Origin: Ciona savignyi
Lineage: Eukaryota; Chordata; Ascidiacea; Phlebobranchia; Cionidae
Direction: 5' to 3'
Assembly: GCA_000149265.1 (NCBI GenBank)
Contig: CH002858.1
Location: forward strand, 407,340 to 471,339
DNA: 64,000 bases
The stretch's first letter is position 1. Every line of letters begins with the position of its first letter. Shown here piece after piece: positions 63,266 through 64,000 of the stretch. A program made the position numbers and the translations under genes. Under the pieces are notes generated by a model that did not search any database, was not told the origin of the DNA, and saw nothing but the letters and a program-made list of their open reading frames with translations.

Positions 63266-64000
63266 CTAAAATAAATGCATTGGTAAAAAACAGGAGATGT
63301 ATTCCCAACATTACAACATTTACCCAAATTCGAAATGTAAATGTTTGCATGAGGCAACTTCAATCTTAATTTTTAAGTTAACTCAAATCAGCAGTTTGGA
63401 ACCGGTGTACATTCGCATACTTTTATTGCTCTGAACTTGAGTTTTTTTTTGGACATCATCAAAATTTTGATGATTATTTCGTATTGGGTAAATAAGTTAT
63501 AATGTTACAGAGTGACACTAATTTTATCTCTTACCTTTACCCACCTTTTCTACACATTTACTAAGTATCATTAATAAATCACAAAGATATATACAAGAAA
63601 TTATTTACTAAACCTCTACTGGCCTGATTTTTGTTGTGTCGGATAAATTTTCGATTTAGCTGTTGGTGGTATTTGATTCCTTTTACATTGATCCATTGCG
63701 ATGTTACTTACCAAACTTACCCAATTTTTAGCTAGTAAGTAACACAAACTAAACCAAATCATTTACAGATGAACTTTAAGGAACAGTTCACGGTTTAAAT
63801 AGACTTTAACTTTAATTACACATTCAAACTAAAGTTGCAAGGTGCAACGATCAATAATAACAACACTGCACAGTCATAACATGTAGAATCATGAACTAAA
63901 ACTACTGATATCGCATTTTAGGATTTAAAAAGATGGTTTTGCCTTGTATATTTTTGCATTAGGGAGCACCAAATTGCTGAGGGCAACAGTGAAAGTGAAG
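63266..64000 (-). other. Intron of SNRNP70 running out of the window
   Basis: No RRM-like exon or other gene seen in either strand. Confidence 0.6.

Overview
This is a eukaryotic genomic window, most likely from a tunicate of the Ciona type. I infer this from the AT-rich DNA, the many short GT-AG introns, animal genes such as CAB39, KICS2, an OTUD4-like gene, an SLC2 family and SNRNP70, and a very abundant tRNA-derived SINE with a TCCTA-type tail. The species itself cannot be proved from the sequence. All recognised genes lie on the minus strand. A run of Ns (33277-33481) is an assembly gap.

Layout. 1-480: a SINE scrap and a decayed LINE reverse transcriptase. 2876-8053: CAB39/MO25, eight exons including a 21-nt last exon. 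8240-9330: two SINE copies. 10598-18669: an OTUD4-like gene, about 20 exons and about 937 aa, with an OTU domain whose catalytic Cys position is Ser, a Tudor domain and a Pro/Tyr/Gln-rich tail. Its introns hold SINE, hAT and Tigger-like elements. 19179-22666: KICS2 (C12orf66), 8 exons, 441 aa, with a hAT element nested in a SINE in its first intron. 22814-30482: a 7.7-kb cluster of repeat elements built of about 325-355-bp tandem units. Each unit carries a GGGGAATTCCCC-type palindrome. Several elements sit head to tail and one is inverted. 30530-49377: a tandem array of an SLC2/GLUT-like transporter: a damaged 10-exon copy (30530-36963), a remnant of the first two and last exons (38331-39242) and an intact 10-exon, 483-aa copy (40687-49377), all riddled with SINEs. 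52325-53506: a 190-bp satellite, six units. 53507-56401: another copy of the tandem-unit element. 56992-57687: an intronless arylalkylamine N-acetyltransferase-like gene. 61248-63265: the 3' part of SNRNP70 (U1-70K), which continues past the window edge.

The genes do not form one pathway. CAB39 (LKB1 activation) and KICS2 (lysosomal mTORC1 restraint) both concern nutrient and energy signalling, but I read their closeness as chance unless synteny shows otherwise.

The most interesting signals are the tandem-unit element family with repeated kB-like palindromes and head-to-tail junctions, the Cys-to-Ser change in the OTU domain, and the duplicated SLC2 genes that have lost the usual sugar-contact motifs.
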